The notes: a model not told the origin generated them from the sequence alone. 64,000 nt of DNA from Chloroflexota bacterium (GCA_028287745.1 JAQBPB010000005.1:1-64000); one strand, 5' to 3'. Numbered from the stretch's first letter, positions 18,079 to 27,233 are shown. Made by a program: numbers and translations.

Positions 18079-18107
18079 TTGACAGGTTGCGGAATTTGAA
18101 GTATTAT
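18079..18107 (+). promoter_or_regulatory. Strong promoter for the primary sigma factor gene
   Basis: Consensus TTGACA (18079-18084), 17-bp spacer, TATTAT (18102-18107). It leaves an untranslated leader of about 200 nt before the ATG at 18319, long enough for post-transcriptional control, though I see no named riboswitch. Confidence 0.7.
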
Positions 18108-18318
18108 GCGCGAGTCATAATTTTAAGAGACTACTGACCTGCTTTTCTGCTCAAGTTCTATCAGGCACGTAGATTTCACCACGTAGTTTCAATCAACTAC
18201 ATAGAATCCAAACAGCGGCAATCCTATTAAGCAAATTGCGCTGTGTTAAGGTCGCGGCGGAAGAAGTTTGTAAAATGTACGATTTGGATCACATGTTAGG
18301 TAAAAGGCGAAGAATATA

Positions 18319-19491
18319 ATGGCTACTAACACTTATTTAAAAGAAAATAACGACAGCCTTGACTTCGCTGCTCTGATGGAGCAGCCTGAGTTAACGCTGC
18401 CCGCTAATAAATTTAAGAAAAATAAGACTAATTCTAAAGTTCAGGCGCACTGGGATAATAATAGCGGTAATAATGAAATAGGTAAGGATAGCCCCGATGT
18501 TGAGGAACCTGCCGACCTGCAAGAGGCGCCTAGCTTCCTGGAAGTAGATGCTTTTATCCCGGCCGGGGCGGAAGCCGAACTTATAGCGATTGAAGCCGAG
18601 GAAGCCGAACTTGATCCTGAAGAAGCCCGGCTGAATGAAATGGCATTCGAGTCGGCCGAGATCGACGACTCTCTAAAGCTTTACTTGCGCGAAATTGGGC
18701 GTTTTGCTTTGCTGAATAGCGAGCAGGAAGTTTCGCTGGCCCGCCGGAAAGATGCCGGGGACCGCGATGCTGCCCAGAAACTGGCTAACTCTAACTTGCG
18801 CCTGGTAGTCAGCGTTGCTAAAAAGTATATGGGCCGGGGTATGACTCTCCAGGACTTGATCCAGGAAGGTAATATCGGCCTGATGCGGGCGGTCGAGAAA
18901 TTCGACCACACCAAAGGCTACAAGTTTTCGACCTATGCTACCTGGTGGATTCGCCAGGCGGTCACTCGTTCGATTGCCGACCAGGCCCGGGTAGTCCGGC
19001 TACCGGTCCACTTTGTGGAAGCAATCGGCCGGATGGAGCGGGTTCGACGGACCTTGCAGCAGGAGTTGCACCGCGACCCGAAGCCGGTCGAAATTGCCAA
19101 GGCTCTGGGCGTGACGGTCGACAAGGTGATTGATATGCTCAAGCACAAGACCGACACTATTTCGCTGGAAACCCCGGTTGGGGAAGAAGGCGATAATACG
19201 CTGGGTGACCTGGTCGAGGACCACACCACCGAATCTCCGGTTGACGTAGCGACCCGTTCTCTGCTGGCCGACCAGTTACGACAGGTGCTGGGTGGCCTGG
19301 GCGAACGCGAGCGCCGGGTGATCGAGATGCGCTTCGGCCTGGAAGGTGGCGAACCGCGCACCCTGGAAGAAGTCGGCCGCGAGTTCGGTGTTACCCGCGA
19401 ACGGGCCCGGCAGATGGAAGCCATTGCTTTGCGAAAGCTGCGAGAACCGGAAAATGCCCGCTTGCTGCGGGACTACGCCGGAAGCATCTAA
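18319..19491 (+). CDS. rpoD: RNA polymerase primary sigma factor (RpoD/SigA)
   Basis: 390 residues. An acidic, poorly conserved N-terminal part (1-110) is followed by region 1.2 ([16 protein letters not shown]), region 2 ([49 protein letters not shown] for -10 melting), region 3 ([13 protein letters not shown]) and region 4 ([32 protein letters not shown] for -35 recognition). All regions are intact, so it directs housekeeping transcription. A strong promoter precedes it and a clean terminator follows. Chloroflexota can carry several RpoD paralogues, so whether it is the main one cannot be told from the window. Confidence 0.93.
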   Translation: MATNTYLKENNDSLDFAALMEQPELTLPANKFKKNKTNSKVQAHWDNNSGNNEIGKDSPDVEEPADLQEAPSFLEVDAFIPAGAEAELIAIEAEEAELDPEEARLNEMAFESAEIDDSLKLYLREIGRFALLNSEQEVSLARRKDAGDRDAAQKLANSNLRLVVSVAKKYMGRGMTLQDLIQEGNIGLMRAVEKFDHTKGYKFSTYATWWIRQAVTRSIADQARVVRLPVHFVEAIGRMERVRRTLQQELHRDPKPVEIAKALGVTVDKVIDMLKHKTDTISLETPVGEEGDNTLGDLVEDHTTESPVDVATRSLLADQLRQVLGGLGERERRVIEMRFGLEGGEPRTLEEVGREFGVTRERARQMEAIALRKLREPENARLLRDYAGSI

Positions 19492-19505
19492 GTTAAAAAA
19501 TGAAA

Positions 19506-19535
19506 GGGACTGCCTTAAACCGGCAGTCCTTTTTT
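19506..19535 (+). terminator. Rho-independent terminator of the sigma factor gene
   Basis: GGACTGCC (19507-19514) pairs with GGCAGTCC (19522-19529), followed by six T. Confidence 0.92.
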
Positions 19536-19666
19536 GTTTAAAATAGAAAGACTTGCCTTTAGTGATAAAAGCCGTTAAAATCTAAATCAGGCGAGCGGTA
19601 AGCCGGTTCACACAGCAGTAACATTCTTATAGTATGGCCCCACTTTAAATTTGCAAAGGGCTTTTT

Positions 19667-20410
19667 ATGCCAGACTCTCCTACTAATCCGGGTCAAACTC
19701 CCGCGTCATTCCCGCCTTCAGACAAGAGTCGCTTTTCCAAATTTATTAGCTTTATAGCCCGGCCCTTGTTTGTCTTTTGTGTGATAGCCATTGTAGTTGG
19801 CAGCGGTACTCTGGTCAGTAACCTGACGGCGGTATCTAAAAGTAAGGTGGCGGCCTTACCGACCGGTGAGTCCGGCAAACCGGGGCCCACGACAAAAGCC
19901 GGGCTGGCGGTATCTACCCCTCACCAACCCAGCCCTACCCCTGACCGTATAATTAAGGTCTTTATTACCGGGGAAGTAGCCCGCCCCGGTGTTTATGAGA
20001 TGCGCGATGGTGATAGAATTATCGACGCGGTTAAGGTAGCGGGCGGTTTTACCGGGGAAGCCGACAAGGACCGGATTGACCAGGCCCTGCGGGTCAGAGA
20101 TGAAATGCGGATAGAAATCCCGAGGCGGTACCCTTCGCCCCTGCCTGGCGCTTCACCCGATGTAACCCAGGCTTCGCCGGTCCAGGCGGTTTCCGCTCCC
20201 TCTACCGCTGCGGTTGGCACCAGCATCAATGTTAATACCGCCAGTGCCGCCGACCTGGATAAATTGCCCGGTATCGGAGAAGTACTTTCCCAGCGGATTG
20301 TTGACTACCGGACCAAGAATGGCCCTTTTCGAGCCCTGGATGACCTGCGCAAGGTTACGGGTTTGAACAATAGCATCATTGAGAAAATCAAGGATTTAAT
20401 TACTTTCTAA
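19667..20410 (+). CDS. comEA: ComEA-like DNA-binding competence protein
   Basis: 247 residues. One membrane segment (about 27-50) anchors it, followed by a Pro/Thr-rich linker, an SLBB domain (IKVFITGEVARPGVYEM, RIIDAVKVAGGFT) and a C-terminal pair of helix-hairpin-helix motifs (INVNTASAADLDKLPGIGEV, LDDLRKVTGLNNSIIEKI). This is the standard ComEA layout, the outside receptor that binds double-stranded DNA for natural transformation. No comEC or comF lies next to it in the window, so the uptake channel would be encoded elsewhere. Confidence 0.9.
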   Translation: MPDSPTNPGQTPASFPPSDKSRFSKFISFIARPLFVFCVIAIVVGSGTLVSNLTAVSKSKVAALPTGESGKPGPTTKAGLAVSTPHQPSPTPDRIIKVFITGEVARPGVYEMRDGDRIIDAVKVAGGFTGEADKDRIDQALRVRDEMRIEIPRRYPSPLPGASPDVTQASPVQAVSAPSTAAVGTSINVNTASAADLDKLPGIGEVLSQRIVDYRTKNGPFRALDDLRKVTGLNNSIIEKIKDLITF

Positions 20411-20709
20411 ATGCCTCATTTGTCGTAAAACGGTATACCGTAAGCGGATAACGTCAGATATGTATTTAACCAGCTAAAATCAGCCTATGCCTTTCACTTC
20501 AGCCCGTATTTTGCAGCCTATCCGACGTTATAACTTAATAGTTCAATATTTGTCCGTATTATCCGTATAACGTTTTGCGCCGTATTCCTGCATATGTGCA
20601 ACCAGCTTGCAGCCTTAATCGTTGTTAACATGAGACCGGTAAATCTACATTTATTTACCCGGTAGTTACCACATAACACGATGAACGAAAAGCGGGGACG
20701 GAGGCATTT
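20411..20709. other. Intergenic region upstream of the ECF sigma factor
   Basis: No gene. It holds a perfect 12-bp palindrome ACGGTATACCGT (20430-20441) and a longer-range inverted pair ACGTTATA/TATAACGT (about 20525-20574). Either could be an operator; no function is assigned. Confidence 0.45.
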
Positions 20710-21471
20710 TTGACCTGGCAAACAGCGCCTGGCGATACAGTTGTAATGATTGCACCGGTTTCGAATTGGATTAGACCGGTGAGCAAACAATCTACTAACA
20801 CTGGGCGCAATCGCACTATAGAAGGACAATACACCGACTTGTGGGATGAAGCCACCTGCATCGAGCGTGCCCGTCAAGGCGATCAAGCCGCTTTCGCCGA
20901 GATCTATCAACATTTTGAGCGCCCGATATATGGTTTAATTTATCGATTAATGGGTAACTCCGAAGACGCTTTTGATATAACACAGGATGTGTTTGTCAAG
21001 GCTTATAAGGCGTTAGCCAGGACTTCACCTGACCTAAACCTATCCGCCTGGTTGCACCGGATTGCTTCTAATACCTGCCTGGACGTTTTACGCCGCCGTA
21101 AGATAGTCCGTTGGCTTCCCTGGGATCCCACCGAACACGCCAATATAACCCGGGCTTCGGAAAGTGATGAACCTGAACGCCGCTTGATGGGTGAGGAAAC
21201 CCGCCTCCAGGTCCAGGCAGTCCTTAACCAGATGAATGAGCGCTACCGCCTGTGCTTGATCTTAAGAGAGTACCAGGAGCTTTCGTGTGAGGAAATTTCC
21301 GAAATAATGAGCACTTCTCGCCAGGCGGTTAAATCAATGCTTTTCAGGGCGCGGGACCAGTTTAGAGAAATTTACGAAAGACAGCAGGCAGCGCAGTTGG
21401 AGCTTGGTAAGAATTCTTTAAGTGCTCAGCCAGCCGCAAAAACCAAAGAAAAGAAAGGAGGACGGCGTTAA
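20710..21471 (+). CDS. ECF-type sigma factor (RpoE-like)
   Basis: 253 residues. Region 2 is seen as FERPIYGLIYRLMGNSEDA, FDITQDVFVKAYKAL, LSAWLHRIASNTCLDVLRRR; region 4 as YRLCLILREYQELSCEEISE with STSRQAVKSMLFRARDQ. An extra N terminus of about 45 residues precedes region 2. The TTG start at 20710 is supported by GGAGG about 7 nt upstream. The stop TAA shares its last base with the next gene's ATG, so sigma and anti-sigma are translated in a coupled way. It directs a stimulus-responsive regulon; the signal is likely at the cell surface. Confidence 0.9.
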   Translation: MTWQTAPGDTVVMIAPVSNWIRPVSKQSTNTGRNRTIEGQYTDLWDEATCIERARQGDQAAFAEIYQHFERPIYGLIYRLMGNSEDAFDITQDVFVKAYKALARTSPDLNLSAWLHRIASNTCLDVLRRRKIVRWLPWDPTEHANITRASESDEPERRLMGEETRLQVQAVLNQMNERYRLCLILREYQELSCEEISEIMSTSRQAVKSMLFRARDQFREIYERQQAAQLELGKNSLSAQPAAKTKEKKGGRR

Positions 21472-23231
21472 TGGAAAATAGTAATTGCGACCGCTGCCGT
21501 CACTTTCTTTCGGCGATAATGGACGGCGAGGCAACTTTTAACGAGGCCGATTTTGTCCGGCGCCACCTGGCGACCTGTGCCGACTGCCGGGAAGTGCAAC
21601 AGGCTTACCATAATTTGCGGGCCCAGTTGCGCCTGCTCAGTACGCCGCAACCCCCGGCCAGCTTGAAAATGGCTGTAATGAACCGGGTGAACGGCCACTC
21701 GCCCGTCTATGCCCGGCGAAGACCGGCGGCCGGTTTCTACCCCCTGCTGGCTCCCTGGCAAAAGGGGCTGTTTGTGACGGCGGCCCTGGCCGTTGTATTC
21801 GTCGCCGGTTTTGTGGCCTCTATGCTTTTGCGAGGCCAGCCGTTTGAAGTCGAGGGCCAGCCGGTCGCTAACACCACCGAGCAAAAAGTGGTGGTGGCTT
21901 TCAACCGCCCGGTAGACCGCAACTACATCATGGCTAATGCCCCGACCCTGTTCTCAATTAAAGACGCACAGAATAACCCGCTTGAAATCGACTTCGATAA
22001 GATTGTAATCGAGGGAAACACGGTCGAGCTGCCTATCAAACGGGATGGGATGCAGTTACAGGAGAACGAAAAAATAAATGTGGTGGTCAACGCCCAGATT
22101 AAGGATGAAAAAGGGGCTATGGTGACCAACCCGGGTCTCAAGGCGGCGGTGGTTTCCAACCAACCTACTACGGCCCGCAAGACCCAACCGGCCAATAATA
22201 ATGCCCAGGCGGTGATTACTACGCCGGTGCCCGCGACCCATACACCGGTGCCCGCCATCCCGACCACGACCCAACCGGCTGCCACGGCACCGGCCCATTC
22301 GCCGGTGCCGCCTACGGCCACTGTTTCGCCAACCCTGACGATTACGCCTACCAGCACCAGCCACCCGGCCACGCCTCCGGTTTCACCGAGCGTGCAAGTT
22401 ACCGGGACAGTTTCGGTTTCACCGGCGGCGACAGTTACCCAGACCGTATCCGCCACGCCCACCATTCCTTTACCCGTAACGGTGACTCAAATCGCGGTCA
22501 CTACGGCCGCAACAGTAACTACGGTGGTCCCCTCGCCCACTACCGCCCGGCCAACTAATACACCCGTAGCTACGCCTACAATACCGGTCACAATTTCTAC
22601 TACTACGGCCCCATCAACGGTGCCTGTCACCGGTACACCAGTTATCACGGCGACCACGCCTGCCACTCCGGCTCCGACCACGACGCCAGCCTCGGGGACC
22701 CCTGAACCGGTTACCACTTCTCCGGAGGCTACGCCTTCTACCGCGGTTGTGGAGTGTGCGGTGCCGGTGGCGGCGACCTTTAAGAGTGCTTATCCCAACG
22801 CAGCCTCACGGGTGGGCTGCCCGACCGCATCCCAGAACCAGGCCGCCTTTACCTACCAGGTCTTCCAAAAAGGCAGCATGCTCTACAACCAGCAAACCGG
22901 CCGGATTTACGTTTTCTACAACTTTGGCGGTTGGGCTAACTACCAGGCCAGCGGCCCGGTGGCCCAGTCCACTCCGGCCACGACACCCGGTACGGTTACA
23001 CCTGATCCTTCCGGTTGCAGCACCACTCCCAGGGGCTCCTTCGGGACACTCTGGGACACTAACCAGGCGGTCCAATCCGCCCTGGGCTGTCCGCAGGGCC
23101 AGGACATCAGCACTTCGGCCGGTGTTGTCCAGAACTTTAGCCGGGGTGTAATGATCTACAATCCGCTGGCAAGCCTGCCGGTATCAGTGGTCTATGCTGA
23201 CGGCGGTTACCAGGCTTTCTCAAACAAATAA
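21471..23231 (+). CDS. Membrane anti-sigma factor with Ig-like and LGFP-type surface domain
   Basis: 586 residues. Residues 1-50 are a zinc-finger anti-sigma domain (CDRCRHFLSAIMDGE, then HLATCADC, the H-x3-C-x2-C ligands). One membrane helix lies at about 98-122. Outside come an Ig-like segment starting KVVVAFNRPVDRN, a Thr/Pro/Val-rich mucin-like stalk of about 190 residues, and a C-terminal region with two LGFP-like repeats (SRVGCPTASQNQAA...QKGSMLYNQQTGRIYVF and ALGCPQGQD...SRGVMIYN). The inner domain should hold the cognate ECF sigma factor, while the outer part looks able to sense or bind the wall. A surface-stress sensor is the most likely role. Confidence 0.85.
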   Translation: MENSNCDRCRHFLSAIMDGEATFNEADFVRRHLATCADCREVQQAYHNLRAQLRLLSTPQPPASLKMAVMNRVNGHSPVYARRRPAAGFYPLLAPWQKGLFVTAALAVVFVAGFVASMLLRGQPFEVEGQPVANTTEQKVVVAFNRPVDRNYIMANAPTLFSIKDAQNNPLEIDFDKIVIEGNTVELPIKRDGMQLQENEKINVVVNAQIKDEKGAMVTNPGLKAAVVSNQPTTARKTQPANNNAQAVITTPVPATHTPVPAIPTTTQPAATAPAHSPVPPTATVSPTLTITPTSTSHPATPPVSPSVQVTGTVSVSPAATVTQTVSATPTIPLPVTVTQIAVTTAATVTTVVPSPTTARPTNTPVATPTIPVTISTTTAPSTVPVTGTPVITATTPATPAPTTTPASGTPEPVTTSPEATPSTAVVECAVPVAATFKSAYPNAASRVGCPTASQNQAAFTYQVFQKGSMLYNQQTGRIYVFYNFGGWANYQASGPVAQSTPATTPGTVTPDPSGCSTTPRGSFGTLWDTNQAVQSALGCPQGQDISTSAGVVQNFSRGVMIYNPLASLPVSVVYADGGYQAFSNK

Positions 23232-23237
23232 ATTAAA

Positions 23238-23274
23238 AGTGGGTTGAGCCACCTTTAAGGTGGCTCAACCCACT
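23238..23274 (+). terminator. Terminator-like hairpin after the anti-sigma gene
   Basis: 16-bp perfect stem, AGTGGGTTGAGCCACC with its complement around TTTAA. The T tract is weak (CCTCTT), but the AT-rich upstream side would also serve the convergent transporter gene. Confidence 0.7.
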
Positions 23275-23363
23275 CCTCTTCAGACTTTTTATTTTCTTTA
23301 ACATTACTTTCAAAAATCAGTCCGGCACCTGCAACAGGTACGCCAGCGGTTTTTTGCTGGCCG

Positions 23364-24299
23364 CTAAATTAAAAGAGTCAGGATCAGGGTCAGCGAAAGC
23401 GCGCTTAGCAGGGTGCTGATAAAGACCACCCCCGCCGTGAATTTGGAGTCGGCGCCAAACTCGATTGAAAGCAATACGACCGTTACGGCAGTCGGCATAG
23501 CCATTGCCACAATCGGGATTTTGGCTGAAAGACCGTTCAGGCCAAAGACCGGGGCCAGCAACCAGACTGCCATGACCGCCAGGGCCGGTGAAAGGATCAG
23601 CCGGTACACTACCGCCAGGCCAATGCGCGGCATAGCGACCAGGTCGGGCCGGGTTTCGGCCAGTTGTAAGCCCAGCGAAAGCAGGATAATCGGCAGCGCA
23701 GCTTCCCCCAAGAGCGAGATACTTTTGTCCACCGGGTCCGGCACCCGCAAATTTGTCAACAGGATAAACCCGGCCGCTGTTACGGCATAGGTCAGGGGCA
23801 TCCGGAAGACTTTACGTACCCCTTGCTGCCAGGTCATCTGGCCCCGGGTCGCCAGCCAGACCGCCAGGGTATTAAACAGGACTTGCTGGGTTACAAAACA
23901 TATAATCGCCATGTCGCGGCTTTCCCGGCCAAAGGCCAGGTCCATCAGCGGCACCCCATAATTTCCGGCGTTGGTAAAAAGAATTGTCAAAAGAAACGAA
24001 CTGCTCTGGGGGGCCGTGAAAGCCAGCAACCGCCCGGTTAGCATGCCGATAACTAACAGGATGGTTGTCACAAGTAAAATTACCGCGACCGCCCCAAAGG
24101 CCACGCCCCCGGTTAGCTGGCTGTGGGTCAGGGACGAGAAGGCCAGGCAGGGACTTAGAATATACAAACCTAGCCGGGCGATAGTTGCAATGTTCAGGCG
24201 CAGGATGCGTTGCCCAAAATAGCCTGCCCCGATTACAATAAAAATTGGTAGGACCGTATTTACAAAGACCGAAAAAACCGTTGAAATCGCGTTGCTCAG
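23364..24299 (-). CDS. AEC-family (auxin efflux carrier-like) transporter, non-standard start
   Basis: About 311 residues with some ten membrane helices and the AEC pattern: N-terminal NTVLPIFIVIGAGYFGQRIL, the TNAGNYGVPLMDLAFG crossover region, and LPIILLSLGLQLAE. The first ATG/GTG/TTG in frame is TTG 24167, which would remove the first helix. The frame stays open well upstream and encodes exactly the missing N terminus, but contains no ATG, GTG or TTG. CTG at 24297-24299 has AGAAAGG 9 nt upstream and gives the family's usual length, so I place the start there. Exports small organic anions; substrate unknown. A start-codon mutation is the alternative. Confidence 0.75.
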   Translation of the reverse strand: MSNAISTVFSVFVNTVLPIFIVIGAGYFGQRILRLNIATIARLGLYILSPCLAFSSLTHSQLTGGVAFGAVAVILLVTTILLVIGMLTGRLLAFTAPQSSSFLLTILFTNAGNYGVPLMDLAFGRESRDMAIICFVTQQVLFNTLAVWLATRGQMTWQQGVRKVFRMPLTYAVTAAGFILLTNLRVPDPVDKSISLLGEAALPIILLSLGLQLAETRPDLVAMPRIGLAVVYRLILSPALAVMAVWLLAPVFGLNGLSAKIPIVAMAMPTAVTVVLLSIEFGADSKFTAGVVFISTLLSALSLTLILTLLI

Positions 24300-24590
24300 G
24301 ACTGAAAGCCTTTCTTTAAGCCGGTAGGCGGTGGTCAGTTGCCAGTAGTCAGAAGCCGGTGAAATTAGTAAGAAGCAGAAATTACACTTATTTTCAGGTT
24401 ATCGCAACGTGTGCATTATTGTCCCAAAGTCAGTCCACATCCGCCTTTAGTATGGCTCTGCCACATTTTCTAAATTTCTGGGTATAACTTTAACAGAAAA
24501 CCGCCTACTTTTGAATTCAGATTGCTTTGCAAGAATTAACCATTTTCTGGCTACCGTCCCCTGCCCGCTGCCTTCTCTCCCCACTGACTA
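24300..24590. other. Intergenic region with TAGTCAG-type repeat copies
   Basis: No gene. One copy of the dispersed repeat (CAGTAGTCAGAAG, 24343-24355) and, in inverse orientation, CCCCACTGACTACTGACTAC (24579-24598). The second overlaps the -35 of the SDR promoter. Confidence 0.55.
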
Positions 24591-24598
24591 CTGACTAC
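24579..24598 (-). repeat. Dispersed TAGTCAG-type intergenic repeat
   Basis: Its reverse complement GTAGTCAGTAGTCAGTGGGG resembles 27100-27123 (GTAGTCAGAAGTCAG then TAGGTGGGG) and, in part, 24343-24355. All copies are intergenic. Confidence 0.6.
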
Positions 24599-24619
24599 CC
24601 CCCGGCCTTGTAGTATAAT
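24591..24619 (+). promoter_or_regulatory. Promoter for the SDR-SurE-ECH operon
   Basis: CTGACT (24591-24596), 17-bp spacer, TATAAT (24614-24619). The -35 lies within the dispersed repeat. Confidence 0.55.
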
Positions 24620-24664
24620 CGCGGCAGAATTAACCTCAAAATTTAGAAAGGAAAAGAATCCACT

Positions 24665-25432
24665 ATGGAGTTGAAGGACAAAGCGGTTCTGGTTTCAGGT
24701 GGTGCCTCAGGACTTGGCGGGGCATGTGTAAGGCTATTGAGTGAAGCGGGGGCCCGGGTAATTATTGCCGACCTGAACCAGGCCCAGGGCGAAGAACTGG
24801 CCGGGGAATTGGGCGACCGCGTTCATTTCGTCAAGACCAATGTAACCGATGAAGAGTCGGTAAAAGCGGCGGTCCAGGCCGCAGTTGACCGCTTTGGCGG
24901 CTTGCAAGTCGCTATAAATTGCGCCGGGGTTGCCGTGGCCGAGAAAGTTCTGGGCAAGGATGGCCCGCTGCCCCTTGCTAACTTCAGCAAAGTCATTCAA
25001 GTTAATCTCATTGGCACTTTTAACGTCATCCGGTTGGCTTCCGCCGCTATGGCTAACAACCAGCCCAATGCCGGGGGCGAGCGCGGCGTAATTATTAATA
25101 CCGCTTCGGTCGCGGCCTTTGACGGGCAAATCGGCCAGGCGGCTTACTCGGCATCCAAAGGTGGGGTGGTCGGAATGACCCTGCCAATAGCCCGCGAACT
25201 GGCCCGTTACGGCATCCGGGTAATGACTATCGCCCCGGGTATTTTTGATACGCCGATGCTGGCCGGACTACCGGAAGCTGCCCGGCAATCGCTGGGACAA
25301 CAGGTGCCGTTCCCTTCGCGCCTGGGCCAACCCCGCGAATACGCCGCCCTTGCCAGACACATTATTGAAAATGAAATGTTAAACGGCGAAGTCATCCGGC
25401 TAGATGGCGCGATTCGGATGGCTCCGAAATAA
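24665..25432 (+). CDS. Short-chain dehydrogenase, 3-hydroxyacyl-CoA dehydrogenase type-2-like
   Basis: 255 residues, one Rossmann domain. Cofactor loop [15 protein letters not shown], then IIADLN with Asp after the second strand (NAD preference), [10 protein letters not shown], and the catalytic Ser ([11 protein letters not shown]) with [10 protein letters not shown] (Tyr and Lys). The insertion [20 protein letters not shown] and the ending [15 protein letters not shown] closely follow the HSD17B10 / type II 3-hydroxyacyl-CoA dehydrogenase subgroup, so beta-oxidation of short or branched acyl-CoA is likely. An enoyl-CoA hydratase two genes downstream agrees with this. Confidence 0.87.
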   Translation: MELKDKAVLVSGGASGLGGACVRLLSEAGARVIIADLNQAQGEELAGELGDRVHFVKTNVTDEESVKAAVQAAVDRFGGLQVAINCAGVAVAEKVLGKDGPLPLANFSKVIQVNLIGTFNVIRLASAAMANNQPNAGGERGVIINTASVAAFDGQIGQAAYSASKGGVVGMTLPIARELARYGIRVMTIAPGIFDTPMLAGLPEAARQSLGQQVPFPSRLGQPREYAALARHIIENEMLNGEVIRLDGAIRMAPK

Positions 25433-25473
25433 ATAACCGGGCCTGAAGGCAAATTCTAAAGGAGTATTTTCTT

Positions 25474-26256
25474 TTGCGTATACTTTTAACAAATGACGAT
25501 GGTATTGACGGTCCGGGCCTTCAAGCCCTTTATGAGGCGGTGGCAGACCTACCGGAGGTAGAGGTAACGGTTATTGCCCCCGACCGGAATTGGAGCATTA
25601 GCGGCCATAACAAGACCATGGACCGGCCTTTGCGCGTTTCCGAAATCAAATGGTACAACGGCCTGGCGGCTTTTTCGACCGACGGCACGCCCGCCGACTG
25701 CGTCAGCCTGGCCGGACTGGGCCTGATGCCGGACAAGCCGGACCTGGTGTTAAGCGGGATCAATACCGGCCCAAACCTGGGCGATGATGTGACCTATAGC
25801 GGGACCGTGGCGGCGGCTATGGAAGCCCATATTGCCGGTATTCCAGCCCTGGCTTTTTCCTGCGACGCCTATGTGGACCATAACTTTGACGCGGCGGGCC
25901 GCTTTGCCCGGCGAATGGTGACTCTTTTCCAGCGAAACTTGAAAGGTGAGGAAGGCGGGCTGGTCCTGACCTCGGATTTACTGCTTAATATCAATGTGCC
26001 CAGCCTTAATTTCGATGAAGTGGCCGGGATTGAAATCACCCGGCAGGGCCACCGCATTTATCGCGACGAACTGTTCCGGCGCGAAGACCCGCGCGGCCGT
26101 CCTTACTACTGGATTGGCGGCGAACGGCCCGACGGCCACCTGATTGACGGGACCGATATTGCCGCTGTCGCTGCCCGGAAGATTAGTATTACCCCCATGA
26201 TGCTGGACCTGACCAACTACCTTTTGCTGGAAAAGCTAAAGGGCTGGCAGTTTTAA
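25474..26256 (+). CDS. surE: 5'/3'-nucleotidase SurE
   Basis: 260 residues. LLTNDDGIDGPGLQAL (metal-binding DD), VIAPDRNWSISGHNKT, DGTPADCV, LSGINTGPNLGDDVTYSGTV and GIPALAFS are the full SurE signature set. It dephosphorylates nucleoside monophosphates and short polyphosphates using a divalent metal, in the cytoplasm. The TTG start is supported by AAAGGAG 11 nt upstream and by homology beginning at this residue. It lies in a tight co-directional set with the SDR and ECH genes (gaps about 40 bp). Confidence 0.94.
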   Translation: MRILLTNDDGIDGPGLQALYEAVADLPEVEVTVIAPDRNWSISGHNKTMDRPLRVSEIKWYNGLAAFSTDGTPADCVSLAGLGLMPDKPDLVLSGINTGPNLGDDVTYSGTVAAAMEAHIAGIPALAFSCDAYVDHNFDAAGRFARRMVTLFQRNLKGEEGGLVLTSDLLLNINVPSLNFDEVAGIEITRQGHRIYRDELFRREDPRGRPYYWIGGERPDGHLIDGTDIAAVAARKISITPMMLDLTNYLLLEKLKGWQF

Positions 26257-26291
26257 CGGGTTTGTTTAGCTGATTAAATTGGGAGAGGATA

Positions 26292-27089
26292 ATGAGCCAG
26301 GAACAAACGGAATTTCAAAATGTCCGGTTTGAGCGAGTAGGGGCGCGGGCCAATATTATTATCAACCGGCCTGAGAAACGAAACGCCCTCAACGCCGCGA
26401 CAATCGCGGAACTTTACCGGGCTTTTGAAATCTGTAAAAAAGACCCGGCCGTCCGGGTTGTGGTGTTAAGCGGAGCCGGGGATAAAGCTTTTTGCGCCGG
26501 GGCCGACCTGGCCGAGAACCTGCAAAGCATGAACGAGTACTTGCGCCTGGTCCAGCGCGAGAATTTTGTCGGCCTGTTCAAGATTATCCCGCAACTGGGC
26601 AAGCCGGTAATCGGCTCGGTCCAGGGGCTAGCACTGGCCGGGGGTTGCGGCCTAGCCGCTTCCTGTGACTTTGTAATCGCCAGTGAGGCGGCCCGCTTTG
26701 GCACTCCCGAGGTAAACGTTGGGCTGTTCCCCATGATGATTTCGGCGGTCCTGATTCGTAACCTGGGTCGCAAGAAAGCTTATGACCTGATGTTCACCGG
26801 GCGTCAAATTGACGCCCGGGAAGCCGAAAGAATTGGCCTTATTACAAGGGTGGTCCCGGCGGAACAGCTTCAAGCCGAGGTGGATGCCCTGGCTGACGAC
26901 CTGGCTGCAAAGAGCCCGGCCATTTTCAAGCTGGGGAAGGACGCCCTTATCAAGGCCGACCAGATGCCTTTCAACGAGGCGCTGGACTTCCTCAGCACGA
27001 TGCTCTCGATGAACTTCCTGACCGAAGATGCCAAAGAGGGGCAGACCGCCTTTGTCGAGAAGCGGAAACCGGAGTGGAAGGGGCAGTAG
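26292..27089 (+). CDS. Enoyl-CoA hydratase/isomerase family protein
   Basis: 265 residues, crotonase fold. INRPEKRNALNAATIAELY, AFCAGADLAENLQ (oxyanion-hole loop), and VQGLALAGGCGLAASCD (second oxyanion Gly) are clear. GTPEVNVGLFPMM provides the acidic position used for catalysis in hydratases. It probably acts with the SDR dehydrogenase upstream in acyl-CoA breakdown. GAGAGGATA before the ATG supports the start. Exact substrate is open. Confidence 0.87.
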   Translation: MSQEQTEFQNVRFERVGARANIIINRPEKRNALNAATIAELYRAFEICKKDPAVRVVVLSGAGDKAFCAGADLAENLQSMNEYLRLVQRENFVGLFKIIPQLGKPVIGSVQGLALAGGCGLAASCDFVIASEAARFGTPEVNVGLFPMMISAVLIRNLGRKKAYDLMFTGRQIDAREAERIGLITRVVPAEQLQAEVDALADDLAAKSPAIFKLGKDALIKADQMPFNEALDFLSTMLSMNFLTEDAKEGQTAFVEKRKPEWKGQ

Positions 27090-27099
27090 CCTGGAGGAA

Positions 27100-27123
27100 G
27101 TAGTCAGAAGTCAGTAGGTGGGG
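27100..27123 (+). repeat. Dispersed TAGTCAG-type intergenic repeat
   Basis: GTAGTCAGAAGTCAG followed by TAGGTGGGG, 11 bp after the ECH stop; matches the inverse copy at 24579-24598. Confidence 0.6.
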
Positions 27124-27204
27124 TAAGACGGTTCAGAGTTTGCAGAGCGCTTGGGAATGGACGAAGTCCAGGCTGAAACCCGGGAATTGTTACCTGGGGT
27201 GGAG

Positions 27205-27233
27205 TTGATTTATTAAGCTCAAAGTGCTACAAT
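27205..27233 (+). promoter_or_regulatory. Promoter for rpsB
   Basis: TTGATT (27205-27210), 17-bp spacer, TACAAT (27228-27233). It leaves a leader of about 150 nt before rpsB, a usual place for S2 autoregulation, though I cannot fold it by eye with confidence. Confidence 0.6.

Noticed and set aside
21923-22465. 180-codon open frame antisense to the anti-sigma gene
   Set aside because: Produced by the Thr/Pro-rich repeat codons of the sense gene.
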